In this document: in pieces, positions 17,851 through 27,125 of the stretch
Layout: every line of letters begins with the position of its first letter
How positions within the stretch are numbered: the first letter of the stretch is position 1
Assembly (NCBI GenBank): GCA_016286535.1
Contig: JAEESZ010000002.1
Location: 186,001-250,000 of the forward strand
Direction of reading: 5' to 3'
Length of the DNA stretch: 64,000 nucleotides
Origin: Treponema sp.
GTDB lineage: Bacteria > Spirochaetota > Spirochaetia > Treponematales > Treponemataceae
The notes under the pieces: model-generated
Databases searched by the model: none
Told to the model about the DNA's origin: nothing
What the model saw: the letters and a program-made list of their open reading frames with translations, nothing else
Position numbers and translations under genes: made by a program

Positions 17851-17900
17851 AAAAAAAAGGCAGATTAAAGACTTAAAAAAGAATTTAATCTGCCTTTTTT
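17851..17900. terminator. Bidirectional terminator between cyclase and permease genes
   Basis: Long stem AAGGCAGATTAAA / TTTAATCTGCCTT (about 17857-17869 with 17884-17896), with A-run on the left and T-run on the right. It serves both converging genes. Confidence 0.9.
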
Positions 17901-17915
17901 GTTTTAAAGCTTAAA

Positions 17916-19142
17916 CTATCTGAAAATAATGATTAAGAACTGAGAAACAAGTACAACTGCTACGAGGGCAATTGGATAAGTAGAAGCATAAGCACCTGCT
18001 ACTTTTTCTGTTCCTGCAGTAGAAATCAAAGTTCCAAGAGCTGGAGTAGAAGTCATACCACCGCAGATAGAACCAAGGTTGTTTAAGAGATTTAATTTAA
18101 GAACAAATTTTGCGAAGATGTATCCAATAATCATTGGAAGAAGTGTCATGATAATTCCGTAGATGAAGTATACCCATTCAAAATATTTAACAAAACTTGC
18201 ACCACCGGCAACACCGGCACCGATTAAGAAGAGCATAAGACCAAGTTCACGGAAAACTTTAAGGGTTGCTTCCTGTGGCATAATGCAGATTTTTCCGATT
18301 TTCTGGAAGTGTCCGAAAATCAAAGAAAGAATAAGACAGCCACCTGTTGTTGTAAGAGAAAAGTTTCCAAACTTGAATGAACCGAAGAATACGCCAAGAA
18401 CTGCTACAATAGAGAAAGCACAGAAACCAAATGGATCTAACTGCATTTCTGAACCATCAAGTTTTGATGGAGCTTCTGGAGCTGATTCTGAAAGTTTTGC
18501 TCTTTCTTCGTCCATATCTGCACGGGCAAACTTTGGAACAAGCTGAACAAATAATACAACACCAACTACACCAAAGAGGTATGCAATTCCGTGTCCTACA
18601 GCAACAATTGCTTCGTAGTCAATTGCTCCGCCCTGATTAACTGTAGCTTTTGCCGCAGAGAAGGCTGGAGTTGATGTAAGTGAACCAGAAAGAAGACCAA
18701 CAAGCATAGCTGAAACTTCTTCAAGATCACGTCCGAATACTTTATTATCAAAAATAATACAGCCGGCGCATGAAAGACCACCCATAAGGATGATTATTAC
18801 ACCAAGGAGAATGTAAGATTTAAAGTTCTTCTTCAAATCTCCAAAGAAACTAGGACCGGCAATAAAGCCTACTGAAGTAACGAAAAGAATCAAACCAAGA
18901 TTTTCTACAATCTTTAAGGCGTTTGAAACATAAGTACTGTCACCAACTTTGAGCTGGGCAGCGAGCGGGTTGTAAAGGAATGCACCAAAAAGAAGAGCTA
19001 CAATGAAAACTCCCGCAGTACCTAAAGAAACACCTTTAATTGTGATTCTACCAAGCAGGTATCCTAATCCGGCGATTACGAATACACAGAATACTAAAAA
19101 ACTAATTGTTTTGATTGATAGGATTCCACCAAAAAGAACCAT
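17916..19142 (-). CDS. AspT/YidE/YbjL-type membrane permease
   Basis: Polytopic membrane protein of about 408 residues and some ten to twelve hydrophobic segments. Two internal copies of the family signature are visible, GSLTSTPAFSAAK in the first half and GGMTSTPALGTLIS in the second, as expected for the aspartate:alanine exchanger family. Each half also has an FVTSVGFIAG / FLIGAGVAGG type segment. The central regulatory TrkA-C domains of long members are absent; a charged linker replaces them. The frame continues to a TTG at 19202, but the ATG at 19142 has AGGGG at the right distance, so I chose it. Substrate unknown; an organic-acid or amino-acid exchanger is likely. Confidence 0.75.
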   Translation of the reverse strand: MVLFGGILSIKTISFLVFCVFVIAGLGYLLGRITIKGVSLGTAGVFIVALLFGAFLYNPLAAQLKVGDSTYVSNALKIVENLGLILFVTSVGFIAGPSFFGDLKKNFKSYILLGVIIILMGGLSCAGCIIFDNKVFGRDLEEVSAMLVGLLSGSLTSTPAFSAAKATVNQGGAIDYEAIVAVGHGIAYLFGVVGVVLFVQLVPKFARADMDEERAKLSESAPEAPSKLDGSEMQLDPFGFCAFSIVAVLGVFFGSFKFGNFSLTTTGGCLILSLIFGHFQKIGKICIMPQEATLKVFRELGLMLFLIGAGVAGGASFVKYFEWVYFIYGIIMTLLPMIIGYIFAKFVLKLNLLNNLGSICGGMTSTPALGTLISTAGTEKVAGAYASTYPIALVAVVLVSQFLIIIFR

Positions 19143-19226
19143 AAAAAATACCCCTATAATATATAGTTGCAATATTATATAACTTGGAAGGCTTTTCTTC
19201 AATATTAAATATCAGGCATATAAATA

Positions 19227-21059
19227 TCATGCATAATACTGGGCCTGGGCCTGCCAGAGTTGTGCATAAAGGCCTCCGTTTTTGAGAAGTTTGTCATGAC
19301 TTCCTTCTTCAACAATTTCTCCGTTATCAAAAACAAGGATATTATCGCAGAAACGACAGCTGCTCATTCTGTGACTGATGTAAATTGAAGTTTTATCCTG
19401 CACCATAGAATCAAAATGTTTATAAATTTCGTATTCCGAAAGCGGGTCAAGGGCAGAAGTTGGTTCATCAAGAATTACAAGTGGAGCATCTTTATAAAGG
19501 GCACGGGCAATGGCAATTTTTTGTGCTTCTCCACCAGAAATTTCAACTCCTTTATCCATATGCTGAAAAATATTTGAATGAATGCCTTCAGGTAATGTCT
19601 TAAGTCTTTCTTCAAAACCTGAACGTTTAAGACAGTCAATTACCTTATTTTCATCATAATTACTGCTGCCGGCAACATTTTCGCCGATTGAAAAAGAAAA
19701 AAGATTAAAATCCTGGAAAACAACGCTGAAAAGTCTTACATAATCTTTATAGTCATAATAGCGGACATCAACCCCGTTTAAGAGAATCTGGCCTTCGCTT
19801 GGATCGTAAAGGCGGCATAAAAGTTTAATGAAGGTTGTTTTTCCGGCTCCATTTTTTCCAACAACAGCAGTTTTGCTTCCAATCTTTATTTTTTGATTTA
19901 CATGACGCAGAACATAGTTTTCGGTATTTGGATATTTAAAGGAAACATCACGGAATTCAATTTCGAATTCGTTATCATCACGCTTTTCTGTCGGTATTGT
20001 TCCCTGATACTGTTTATTCTTAATCTCTATATAATCATAAAAATATGAAAGATATTCTGCTTTAATGGAAATTTCTATATAGGAATAGAAAATGCTGGAA
20101 ACACCATTAACCAGATTGGAATAGGCATTAATATATTTTAAGGCTGAACCAATTGAAATAAAGCCAAAAATTGCCTTCAGACCTACATAAAGATAGCTTA
20201 CAATCTGCAGTAAAGAATTTGCAAGAAAAACCGGCAGCTGTATTTTGTTAATTTTTCTTATCACTTTGCTGAACTGAGATTCAAGAAAATCAACAATTTT
20301 ATTCATTTTGTTTACAATCATCTTCTGGCTTTTATAAAGACGTATATACTTGGCATTTGAATAATCAAAAAGAAGATTGAAAAAATAACCGTATTCACGA
20401 TTTATGCGGATGTTATCAAGAAACATTGCCTGCTGTATGTCAGCTTCTTTTTTCTTTGTTAAAACTGAAATAAGAATGCTTAAAGCCATCATAGCTATAA
20501 GAATAAGAAAACTGTACCATTTATTTAAAAAGAGAGGCAGAAAGTCTGTATGAAGAGATTCTTTTGGAAGAAAAAGTGGAATAAGAAGGAGAATACTGTA
20601 AATTATTGTGATGATGTTTTCTATAAAGCCTGCAAATACATTACAAAAACCTGAAAAATCTCCTCTGCTGTTAATACCTTCTTCTGCTTTTTTAATTAAA
20701 TCCAGGGTTTCCTGTTTTTCCAGAATATCATAATCAAGATTAAAAGTTTTTTGACACAGAATCTGGTCAATTTTTTCGGCAAATACAGAGTTATTTACTG
20801 CAATAATATGCTGAAGTCCCCAGTAAATCATGCCTAAAAAGCCGCTTGAAAGAACAAGAATTATGGAAGTCTTAAAAATTTCTTCAAAAGGTCTTTTAGC
20901 AATAAGCTGATCAAGAATTAAGCTGCTTAAAACTATTGGTAAGAAGCGGCTTGTAACACTGATGATTCTTGAAATAATTATTAAGCTTATATGGCCGGGT
21001 TTTAGGCTATGGGTTAATTTTAAAACCTTACTGACTGTTGATTTTTTATTATTATTCAT
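19227..21059 (-). CDS. ABC transporter, fused membrane and ATPase domains (second subunit)
   Basis: Exporter-type half transporter of 610 residues: six membrane helices (about 20-330), then an ATP-binding domain. Walker A is GKNGAGKTT, the signature is ISGGEAQKIAIARA, and Walker B is LVILDEPTSALD. It follows its partner gene by two bases, so the two probably form a heterodimer. Upstream in the same direction are a response regulator and a GHKL kinase. That layout fits peptide or bacteriocin export or resistance, but no peptide gene was recognised. Substrate unknown. Confidence 0.85.
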   Translation of the reverse strand: MNNNKKSTVSKVLKLTHSLKPGHISLIIISRIISVTSRFLPIVLSSLILDQLIAKRPFEEIFKTSIILVLSSGFLGMIYWGLQHIIAVNNSVFAEKIDQILCQKTFNLDYDILEKQETLDLIKKAEEGINSRGDFSGFCNVFAGFIENIITIIYSILLLIPLFLPKESLHTDFLPLFLNKWYSFLILIAMMALSILISVLTKKKEADIQQAMFLDNIRINREYGYFFNLLFDYSNAKYIRLYKSQKMIVNKMNKIVDFLESQFSKVIRKINKIQLPVFLANSLLQIVSYLYVGLKAIFGFISIGSALKYINAYSNLVNGVSSIFYSYIEISIKAEYLSYFYDYIEIKNKQYQGTIPTEKRDDNEFEIEFRDVSFKYPNTENYVLRHVNQKIKIGSKTAVVGKNGAGKTTFIKLLCRLYDPSEGQILLNGVDVRYYDYKDYVRLFSVVFQDFNLFSFSIGENVAGSSNYDENKVIDCLKRSGFEERLKTLPEGIHSNIFQHMDKGVEISGGEAQKIAIARALYKDAPLVILDEPTSALDPLSEYEIYKHFDSMVQDKTSIYISHRMSSCRFCDNILVFDNGEIVEEGSHDKLLKNGGLYAQLWQAQAQYYA

Positions 21060-21061
21060 GA

Positions 21062-22921
21062 CTATTTCTCCTCTTTGTAATACTGGCTCTGAATATCAAA
21101 CATTTCTTTGTATTTTCCCCCCTGAGCCATAAGCTCTTCGTGGGAGCCGCATTCGACAATCTGACCATTTTCTAAAAACATAATTCTGTCGCAGAATTTT
21201 GTACTGGCAAGACGGTGGGAAATAAAGACAGCAGTTTTATTTTGTGCAAGATTGTTGTATTCTTCGTAAATCTTACTTTCTGCAATCGGATCCAGGGCCG
21301 AAGTTGGTTCATCTAGAATAAGGAAATTTCCATTTTTGTAGATTGCCTTGGCAAGTAAAAGCTTTTGTGTTTCTCCACCAGAAAGAAGAATTCCTTCAGA
21401 AGAAAAGTTCTGGGTGATATAGGTTTTTTCTTTATTTTCTAAAGAATCAATTTTTTCTTTAAGACCTGATTTTTCAAGACTTTCCCACATTTTTGCTTTA
21501 TCAGTTTCCTCTTCTTCTGCACCTGAAATATTTTCCATAACTGTAAAAGCAAGAGGATTTGTATCCTGGAAAAGTACGCTTATATTATCCTGGTAATGCT
21601 CAAGGCCTTTTTCTTCGATATCAAGGTCAAGGCTTTTTCCGTTTACAAGAATGTCTCCTGAAGTCTGATGATAAAGACCTGTTAATAGTTTTACTATTGT
21701 TGTTTTTCCAGCTCCGTTGTTTCCTACAAGGGCAATTTTTTCGCCCGCTTTAATGTGGAAGGAAAGATTATTAATTGTAGATTTTTCGACGTCGGGGTAG
21801 GAAAAAGATACATTCTTGAAAGTGATTTCAGGAGCATCTGACAAAGCATTCTGGTCTGTGTCTTGAGAATGTCCCAGGGCAGGAACTTGTCCTTGTGCGG
21901 CAGAAATTTTTGTATTTCTTTCGGGAAGCTGTAAGAATTCATGTAAATCATTAAATTCATGACTTGCTCTTCGTAAATCATTAAAGCGCTGGGACAGGGT
22001 ATAAATCCAGTTTGTAAAACCTTCTAAAAGGCCAAGATATAAAGTAAAGGTTGCAATATCCATTGAACCGTCAAGAACTTTTTTAATTAATATTGCATAG
22101 GCCAGAATATTTCGTGCAAAGTTAAAAAACATTCCTGAAAGGGTTGGGAAAAACCAGCGGAGCTGAAGCTTTTTTTCGAGCTTACTTCTTTCGTTTATAA
22201 TTTCTACAAAAAGTGAATTAAACCAGGCTCCAAGCTGATAGATTCTTATATCTTTTCCGGCAGAAATATTAAAGCTCTTTTGTTTTATATAATTTTTTTT
22301 ACGCCAGATTTCACTGCTTTCTTCACGGTGGGCATCAGAATATTTAATTGCATAAGTTCTTAAAAGGACATCTTCAATGAACATTGCAAAGGTGATTAGG
22401 AGGATTCGCCAGTCAAGGATGAGAACTGCAGTTCCGTAAGTTACAATGCCAAAAAGAATTACTGCAAGTTCTGTTGCTTCTATCATAACCTTTTCAGGTC
22501 CTCTATTGTTGCTTGAAATTGAGTTTGAGGCTTTTCCTAAAAGCTTTTGTTTTTTCTGGGGCTCAATATTTTCATAATCAGTATAAAGAGCCTTATGGGT
22601 AAAAAGTCCCATAAAGTGTCCAAGCCTTGTATAAATTCTTTGATTTTCAACGAAAGTTCCGCAAATATTTGATGCCGCATTCAAAATTGAAAAAATCAGA
22701 ACCGCAAGAATAATCAGGATTATAAAATTCCTTACATCTCCTGCACTAATAGATTTTATTGCAAGGGAGGGAATTAAAGTTGTAACAAATGGGGTGGATA
22801 TTCTTAAAAGTAGATAGAAGGGGATTAAAATAAAAGCTGATGGATAACGCTTTAACCATGCCCTTAGTACAAGTCCTATATTTTTAAGGACGGAGTTTTC
22901 TTTTTTTTCTTTATTTTTCAT
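21062..22921 (-). CDS. ABC transporter, fused membrane and ATPase domains (first subunit)
   Basis: Partner half transporter of 619 residues with an N-terminal six-helix membrane domain and a C-terminal ATPase (Walker A GNNGAGKTT, signature LSGGETQKLLLAKA, Walker B FLILDEPTSALD). A low-complexity linker around 345-370 joins the domains. A TTG at 22933 would also be in frame, but the ATG at 22921 has GAGG seven bases upstream, and that GAGG falls inside the longer reading, so ATG is preferred. The pair with the following gene is heterodimeric by inference. Confidence 0.85.
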   Translation of the reverse strand: MKNKEKKENSVLKNIGLVLRAWLKRYPSAFILIPFYLLLRISTPFVTTLIPSLAIKSISAGDVRNFIILIILAVLIFSILNAASNICGTFVENQRIYTRLGHFMGLFTHKALYTDYENIEPQKKQKLLGKASNSISSNNRGPEKVMIEATELAVILFGIVTYGTAVLILDWRILLITFAMFIEDVLLRTYAIKYSDAHREESSEIWRKKNYIKQKSFNISAGKDIRIYQLGAWFNSLFVEIINERSKLEKKLQLRWFFPTLSGMFFNFARNILAYAILIKKVLDGSMDIATFTLYLGLLEGFTNWIYTLSQRFNDLRRASHEFNDLHEFLQLPERNTKISAAQGQVPALGHSQDTDQNALSDAPEITFKNVSFSYPDVEKSTINNLSFHIKAGEKIALVGNNGAGKTTIVKLLTGLYHQTSGDILVNGKSLDLDIEEKGLEHYQDNISVLFQDTNPLAFTVMENISGAEEEETDKAKMWESLEKSGLKEKIDSLENKEKTYITQNFSSEGILLSGGETQKLLLAKAIYKNGNFLILDEPTSALDPIAESKIYEEYNNLAQNKTAVFISHRLASTKFCDRIMFLENGQIVECGSHEELMAQGGKYKEMFDIQSQYYKEEK

Positions 22922-23026
22922 AAAGTACCTCAATCTTAAGATGGGTCTATAATAAACTTATTTTGAGCTGATTATAAAAGAGGTGCATCAAATGCAAAAA
23001 AATGTTCACGAATTGCAGTTTAATCT

Positions 23027-23746
23027 TTATAAAGGAAGGAGGATTTCTGTTGCAAATACTCCGGGTTCATTTTTTCTATTTAAATAACCATTATATAAAT
23101 CAACAATTTTATCTATTCTTTTAAGGCCAAAGCCGTGTTCACCTTTTTTTCCGGTAATTAATTCTGATATTTTTTTTCTTTCCATTTGTTTTGTAGAGTT
23201 TGAAACACTTATGTATAATTGTTCTTTAAAAATGCCAATGTATATTCTTATAAATCTGTTCTGGGGATCTGCTTTTTGACAGGCTTCAATAGCATTGTCT
23301 AAAAGGTTTCCAATAATTGTACAAAGGTGAACATCAGAAACCTTAAGTGACTGGGGCAGATTTGCCTTACAGTTTACGGGAATATTGTTTTTCTCTGCAA
23401 TTGAAACTTTACTGCTTAAAATGGCATTTAAGCTTGTATTACCGGTTTTTATGGCAATATCAATACTGTCTAAATCTTCTTCCAGGTGATCAAGATATTG
23501 ATTTAATTCCGAAAGCTGATTCATGGAAAGGTAGGCTTTTATTGTCTGCATATGATTATGATAATCATGCCTCCAGCCCCTCATTGTATTGTAAACATTT
23601 TCTACTTCATCCCTCTGCTTTTTTAATACAGAATCCTGAAAGTTAAAAATCCATTTTTCATCAATATGTTTTGTTATTAAATATGTGATAATTACAGAAA
23701 GAAGTACAATTATAAAAATAAGGAGGAGCAGATAGTAGAAGTTCAT
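23027..23746 (-). CDS. GHKL-family sensor histidine kinase with a single membrane segment
   Basis: Two-component kinase of 239 residues related to AgrC/Spo0B-type kinases. The only membrane segment is at about 4-24. The phosphoacceptor region RGWRHDYHNHMQT has His60 as likely site. The N box is GNLLDNAIEAC (146-156) and the G box is HGFGLKRI (204-211). Unlike AgrC it lacks the multi-helix sensor domain, so its signal input is unclear; it may sense through the transporter. It lies three bases after the response regulator gene and about 105 bases before the ABC pair. Confidence 0.85.
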   Translation of the reverse strand: MNFYYLLLLIFIIVLLSVIITYLITKHIDEKWIFNFQDSVLKKQRDEVENVYNTMRGWRHDYHNHMQTIKAYLSMNQLSELNQYLDHLEEDLDSIDIAIKTGNTSLNAILSSKVSIAEKNNIPVNCKANLPQSLKVSDVHLCTIIGNLLDNAIEACQKADPQNRFIRIYIGIFKEQLYISVSNSTKQMERKKISELITGKKGEHGFGLKRIDKIVDLYNGYLNRKNEPGVFATEILLPL

Positions 23747-23749
23747 TTA

Positions 23750-24484
23750 TTAAAATCCTCCATTCTTTTTATAATGATTTATAAAAGCTTCGTTTAATTC
23801 TTTATATTTGCCTCTTGCAACCGGAATAATTTCCTTTGTATCAAGAATACATTCTGTTCTGGTAATCTTTTCTACGTGATCAAGATTTACAAGCAGGCCT
23901 CTTCTAAGGCAAAAAAAATCTTTTTTTTGAAGCTTATCTTCCAAAGAAGAAAAGGAAGCCTTCCATTGACGGCATAAAGCTTCCTCGGTTGAAGAAAGGT
24001 AGAGGTAATGTCCCCTTGCTTCTATATAAATAATTTTAGAATATTCAATTTTATCTATTTCGTTACCGCACTGTAAAAGGAAGACCTCTTCTTTTTTATT
24101 ATTAAAATCTTTGTAAAGGAAGGAGAGGGTATTAAATAAATCTTCTTCTTTGATGGGCTTTAATAAATATCTTGCGGCAGAAACTTCATAGCCGTCGATT
24201 GCATAATCCTTTATACCTGTAAGAAATACCAGAGAGCCTGAAAAACCTCTTTTTCTAAGGATTTTTGCAAGTTCGAAACCATTCATTTTTCCCATCTGTA
24301 TATCTAGAATTAAAAGGTCATATTCCAGACGGTCTTCTGATTCAAAAAGAAAATTTTCAGAACTTGTAAAAGTGTCGGCCTGAACCCTGATAGCGGATTT
24401 TTTTGACCATTTATTTATAAGTTCCTTTTCATATTCTCTGGAGGTCTGGTCATCTTCGCAGATTGCAATTCTAAAAGCTGTCAT
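23750..24484 (-). CDS. LytTR-family response regulator
   Basis: Response regulator of 244 residues with an N-terminal receiver (about 1-125) and a C-terminal LytTR DNA-binding domain (about 140-240). The receiver has the acidic pair CEDD at 9-12, phosphoacceptor Asp61 in LLILDIQMG, and the Lys in RYLLKPI near 108. The LytTR part shows IIYIEARGHYLYL and FFCLRRGLLVNLDHVEKI, typical of AgrA-like regulators. It is the first gene of the kinase/ABC operon and probably controls it. Confidence 0.9.
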   Translation of the reverse strand: MTAFRIAICEDDQTSREYEKELINKWSKKSAIRVQADTFTSSENFLFESEDRLEYDLLILDIQMGKMNGFELAKILRKRGFSGSLVFLTGIKDYAIDGYEVSAARYLLKPIKEEDLFNTLSFLYKDFNNKKEEVFLLQCGNEIDKIEYSKIIYIEARGHYLYLSSTEEALCRQWKASFSSLEDKLQKKDFFCLRRGLLVNLDHVEKITRTECILDTKEIIPVARGKYKELNEAFINHYKKNGGF

Positions 24485-24529
24485 AACCTTATTTTACTAT
24501 AATATTTTTAAAATTAAAGGATACGTCGA

Positions 24530-24593
24530 GTCAAGGCACGCTCACGCTTAAAGCCTTGACTTCGCCGTTTTGAGGGGTTTGTAATAAACCCTC
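24530..24593 (-). repeat. Two intergenic hairpins, one from a dispersed family
   Basis: GTCAAGGC / GCCTTGAC (24530-24537 with 24553-24560) around a loop containing ACGCTTA, then GAGGGGTTT / AAACCCTC (24572-24593). The first shares 16 identical bases with the opposite-sense hairpin in the rpsB leader and resembles the one before carB. The rest of the 185-base gap holds only the frdA terminator and the 5' leader of the response regulator. Confidence 0.55.
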
Positions 24594-24596
24594 AAT

Positions 24597-24634
24597 AAAA
24601 AAAACACTATAGACAAGAATGTCTGTAGTGTTTT
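24597..24634 (-). terminator. Intrinsic terminator of frdBA
   Basis: Stem AAAACACTATAGACA / TGTCTGTAGTGTTTT (to 24634), one G-T pair, four-base loop, followed on the minus strand by eight T. It lies 36 bases past the frdA stop. Confidence 0.85.
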
Positions 24635-24669
24635 CAAATTACATATACAAAACTCTTTTTAGTAAATAA

Positions 24670-26307
24670 TTAGAGTGTTGCACCTGGAATTTCTTTGTCG
24701 AATTCAGGGTTACCGTGATGGTAAGTTGGTAAAATCTTTGGAGAAACTGCGTCACCTTCAATCTTTGCTGCAGCGCGTTCTTTTTCGAATGCCTTTACAT
24801 GGTCAAGGTTGAGTTTGTCGCTTAATTTAATGTCTTTGAAAATCTTACCGGCTTCAATTCCAGCTTCGCGTCCGAATACAACTACGTCAAGAAGAGAGTT
24901 ACCCATCAGACGGTTTGTACCGTGTACACCACCAGAAGCTTCTCCTGCTACGAGGAGGTTAGCAATATTTGTGTGACATGTTTTATTAATTTCAACACCA
25001 CCATTCTGATAGTGGAGTGTTGGATAAACAAGAATTGGTTCCTTGCGGATATCGATTCCATATTTTATGAACATGTTGTACATAGCAGGAATTGACTTAA
25101 GGATTGTTCCTTCTCCGTGAATCATATCGATCATTGGAGTATCGAGCCATACAGCATCCTGTACATCATTTTTTACACCACGGCCTTCGCGAACTTCACG
25201 GATAATACCGGAAGCGTTTACGTCACGTGTTTCGAGAGGGTGAATGTAAACTTCACCATTTTTATTGATAAGTTTAGCTCCGAGAGAGCGAACTTTTTCT
25301 GTTACAAGTTTACCAAGAATCTGTGTTGGGTAAGCAGCTCCAGTTGGGTGATACTGTAAAGAATCCTGATAGAGGAGTTTTGCTCCGGCACGGTAAGCCA
25401 TTACAAGACCGTCAGCAGTAGCACCATAGTGGTTAGAAGTTGGGAAGCCCTGATAGTGCATACGTCCAGCTCCACCAGTTGCAATAATTACAACTTTTGC
25501 TTTTGCAATGCGGATTTCGCCAGTTTCAATGTTCATAAGAACTGCACCGGCAGCTTCGCCTTTTTCGTTTTTGATGATTTCGATGGCAGCTGTAAAGTCA
25601 ACTACTGTAATTGAACTTGCGCGGTTGAATGTTTCATCGCGAAGTGTACGCATGATTTCTGCACCAGAGTAGTCTTTGCAAGCGTGCATACGCTTACGGC
25701 TGGTTCCACCACCATGAGTTGTAACCATTGTACCGTCAGGCATTTTATCGAATTCAACACCAAGGTCGTTGAGCCATTTGATTACAGAAGGAGCCTTATT
25801 TACAAGTGTAGAAACAAGTTCTGGTTTTCCGTCAAAGTGTCCGCCACCAAAAGCGTCAAGATAGTGCTGGGCAGGTGAGTCGTTTGGCTTGTCTGCAGCC
25901 TGAATTCCACCTTCAGCCATCATTGTATTTGCATCTCCAACACGGAGTTTTGTTACTAAAAGAACTTTTGCACCTGCTTCTGAGGCCATGATTGCAGCAG
26001 AAGTACCAGCTCCACCACCACCTATTACAAGTACATCAGATTCATAATCGATGTGATTTAAATCAATTTTTTCTGGTTCAATGCGAGGTTTTGCCTGAAG
26101 CATTTCTGCAAGTTCGATTGGAGCTTTCTGTCCTTTATTTGGACCAATTTTAAGTTCTGTGAACTGTTCCTTAATGCGGTCAGGATGGAACTTCAAAAGA
26201 AGATCGTCCTTTTCTTCTGCAGTAAGACGAGCATGTTCAAATTTAAGGTTTTCTTCGCGTTTTTCTGCAACAATTTTTGCAGCATCATCAAGATAATTTC
26301 CGTACAT
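24670..26307 (-). CDS. frdA: Fumarate reductase-like flavoprotein subunit
   Basis: FAD enzyme of 545 residues in the fumarate reductase/succinate dehydrogenase/aspartate oxidase family. The dinucleotide fold starts at VLVIGGGGAGTSAA near residue 92. Substrate-site elements are present: YHPTG, VTEKVRSLG with Arg, LHYQNGGVEI and GVHGTNRLMGNSLLD. The histidine that covalently holds FAD in membrane enzymes is replaced: the SHTVAAQGG region reads ANTMMAEGG, so FAD should be non-covalent. With the adjacent iron-sulfur protein and no membrane anchor gene, it looks like a soluble fumarate reductase for fermentative succinate production. An aspartate-oxidase or thiol:fumarate-reductase-like role is possible. 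Confidence 0.75.
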   Translation of the reverse strand: MYGNYLDDAAKIVAEKREENLKFEHARLTAEEKDDLLLKFHPDRIKEQFTELKIGPNKGQKAPIELAEMLQAKPRIEPEKIDLNHIDYESDVLVIGGGGAGTSAAIMASEAGAKVLLVTKLRVGDANTMMAEGGIQAADKPNDSPAQHYLDAFGGGHFDGKPELVSTLVNKAPSVIKWLNDLGVEFDKMPDGTMVTTHGGGTSRKRMHACKDYSGAEIMRTLRDETFNRASSITVVDFTAAIEIIKNEKGEAAGAVLMNIETGEIRIAKAKVVIIATGGAGRMHYQGFPTSNHYGATADGLVMAYRAGAKLLYQDSLQYHPTGAAYPTQILGKLVTEKVRSLGAKLINKNGEVYIHPLETRDVNASGIIREVREGRGVKNDVQDAVWLDTPMIDMIHGEGTILKSIPAMYNMFIKYGIDIRKEPILVYPTLHYQNGGVEINKTCHTNIANLLVAGEASGGVHGTNRLMGNSLLDVVVFGREAGIEAGKIFKDIKLSDKLNLDHVKAFEKERAAAKIEGDAVSPKILPTYHHGNPEFDKEIPGATL

Positions 26308-26321
26308 ATTCGTCCTCCGCC

Positions 26322-27002
26322 TTATTTTTCAATCTCGCGATTGTTGTAAAGATTTTTAATTTCGTCTAAAGGCTTATTCATCATTTCTTCGAGAGCAGCC
26401 TGACATTTTCCTTCGTCAATTTCTTTAACACGGTCAATAAGATGCTGTGTCTGTGGCTGGAGATATTTACCATTGATACGGCGTGCAAGTTCTGCAACCT
26501 GTGGATGAGAAATACCAGCTGGACAGCGGCTTGAACAGCAACCACACATTACGCAGTCAAATGATAAATCTGCACATTTTGCAAAATCACCACGCTGAGC
26601 ATAAGCAATATACTGCATTGTCTGTAAGCTCTGAGGACAGGCACGTGTACAGGCGTTACAACCTACACAAGAGTAAATCTCAGGGTAAAGCTGCATCATA
26701 ATCTGCTGTTCTGGTTTAATTTTATTGATGTCGTAAATCTGTTTTACGAGTGGGAAGAAAGGAAGTGTTGCAATATACATGTCGTTTTCAACTTTCTTAG
26801 AACATGCAAGACAAGTCTGCAACTGGTTCTGTCCTTTAATACGATAAATTGTAGCACAAGCACCACAGAAACCGTTTCGGCATCCGCAGCCTCTCTTGAG
26901 CTGATAGCCGGCATATTCCATTGCGTTCATGATGGTAAGTTCTGCCGGAACATCATATTTCTTTCCAAAAATGTAGATGGTAGCCATTTCTTTTTCAGCC
27001 AT
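26322..27002 (-). CDS. frdB: Fumarate reductase-like iron-sulfur subunit
   Basis: Iron-sulfur protein of 226 residues paired with the flavoprotein 14 bases downstream. The N-terminal ferredoxin-like domain has CGCRNGFCGAC and a later Cys for a [2Fe-2S] cluster. The C-terminal part has CVGCNACTRACP and CVMCGCCSSRCP, two full [4Fe-4S] motifs of the HdrC type, whereas classical FrdB has one [4Fe-4S] and one [3Fe-4S]. This resembles the N-terminal part of thiol:fumarate reductase TfrB without its CCG domain. The electron donor is not evident. AGGAG precedes the ATG. Confidence 0.75.
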   Translation of the reverse strand: MAEKEMATIYIFGKKYDVPAELTIMNAMEYAGYQLKRGCGCRNGFCGACATIYRIKGQNQLQTCLACSKKVENDMYIATLPFFPLVKQIYDINKIKPEQQIMMQLYPEIYSCVGCNACTRACPQSLQTMQYIAYAQRGDFAKCADLSFDCVMCGCCSSRCPAGISHPQVAELARRINGKYLQPQTQHLIDRVKEIDEGKCQAALEEMMNKPLDEIKNLYNNREIEK

Positions 27003-27046
27003 ATTTGCTCCTATAAAAACTGAACTGTTTTTAAAATATTAGATAC

Positions 27047-27075
27047 ATTATAGCTGATTTTTTAATTATTGTTAA
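27047..27075 (-). promoter_or_regulatory. Promoter of frdBA
   Basis: TTAACA (27070-27075), 17 bases, TATAAT (27047-27052) in the minus direction. It is divergent from the asnB promoter, with only 14 bases between the two -35 boxes. Confidence 0.75.
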
Positions 27076-27089
27076 TAGAAGTAAATGAC

Positions 27090-27118
27090 TTGACAGCAAT
27101 TTTTGATTTCAATAAGAT
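27090..27118 (+). promoter_or_regulatory. Promoter of asnB
   Basis: Perfect TTGACA at 27090-27095, 17 bases, TAAGAT at 27113-27118. The predicted start near 27125 places the hexaloop stem at the very 5' end of the RNA. Confidence 0.8.
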
Positions 27119-27125
27119 AAAAAAA

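Noticed and set aside
22993-23088. Plus-strand 31-codon frame starting ATGCAAAAAAATG with AGAGGTG upstream, possible signal peptide gene for the kinase
   Set aside because: Two thirds of it is antisense to the kinase 3' end, it has no leader or double-glycine motif and no promoter; chance is likelier.
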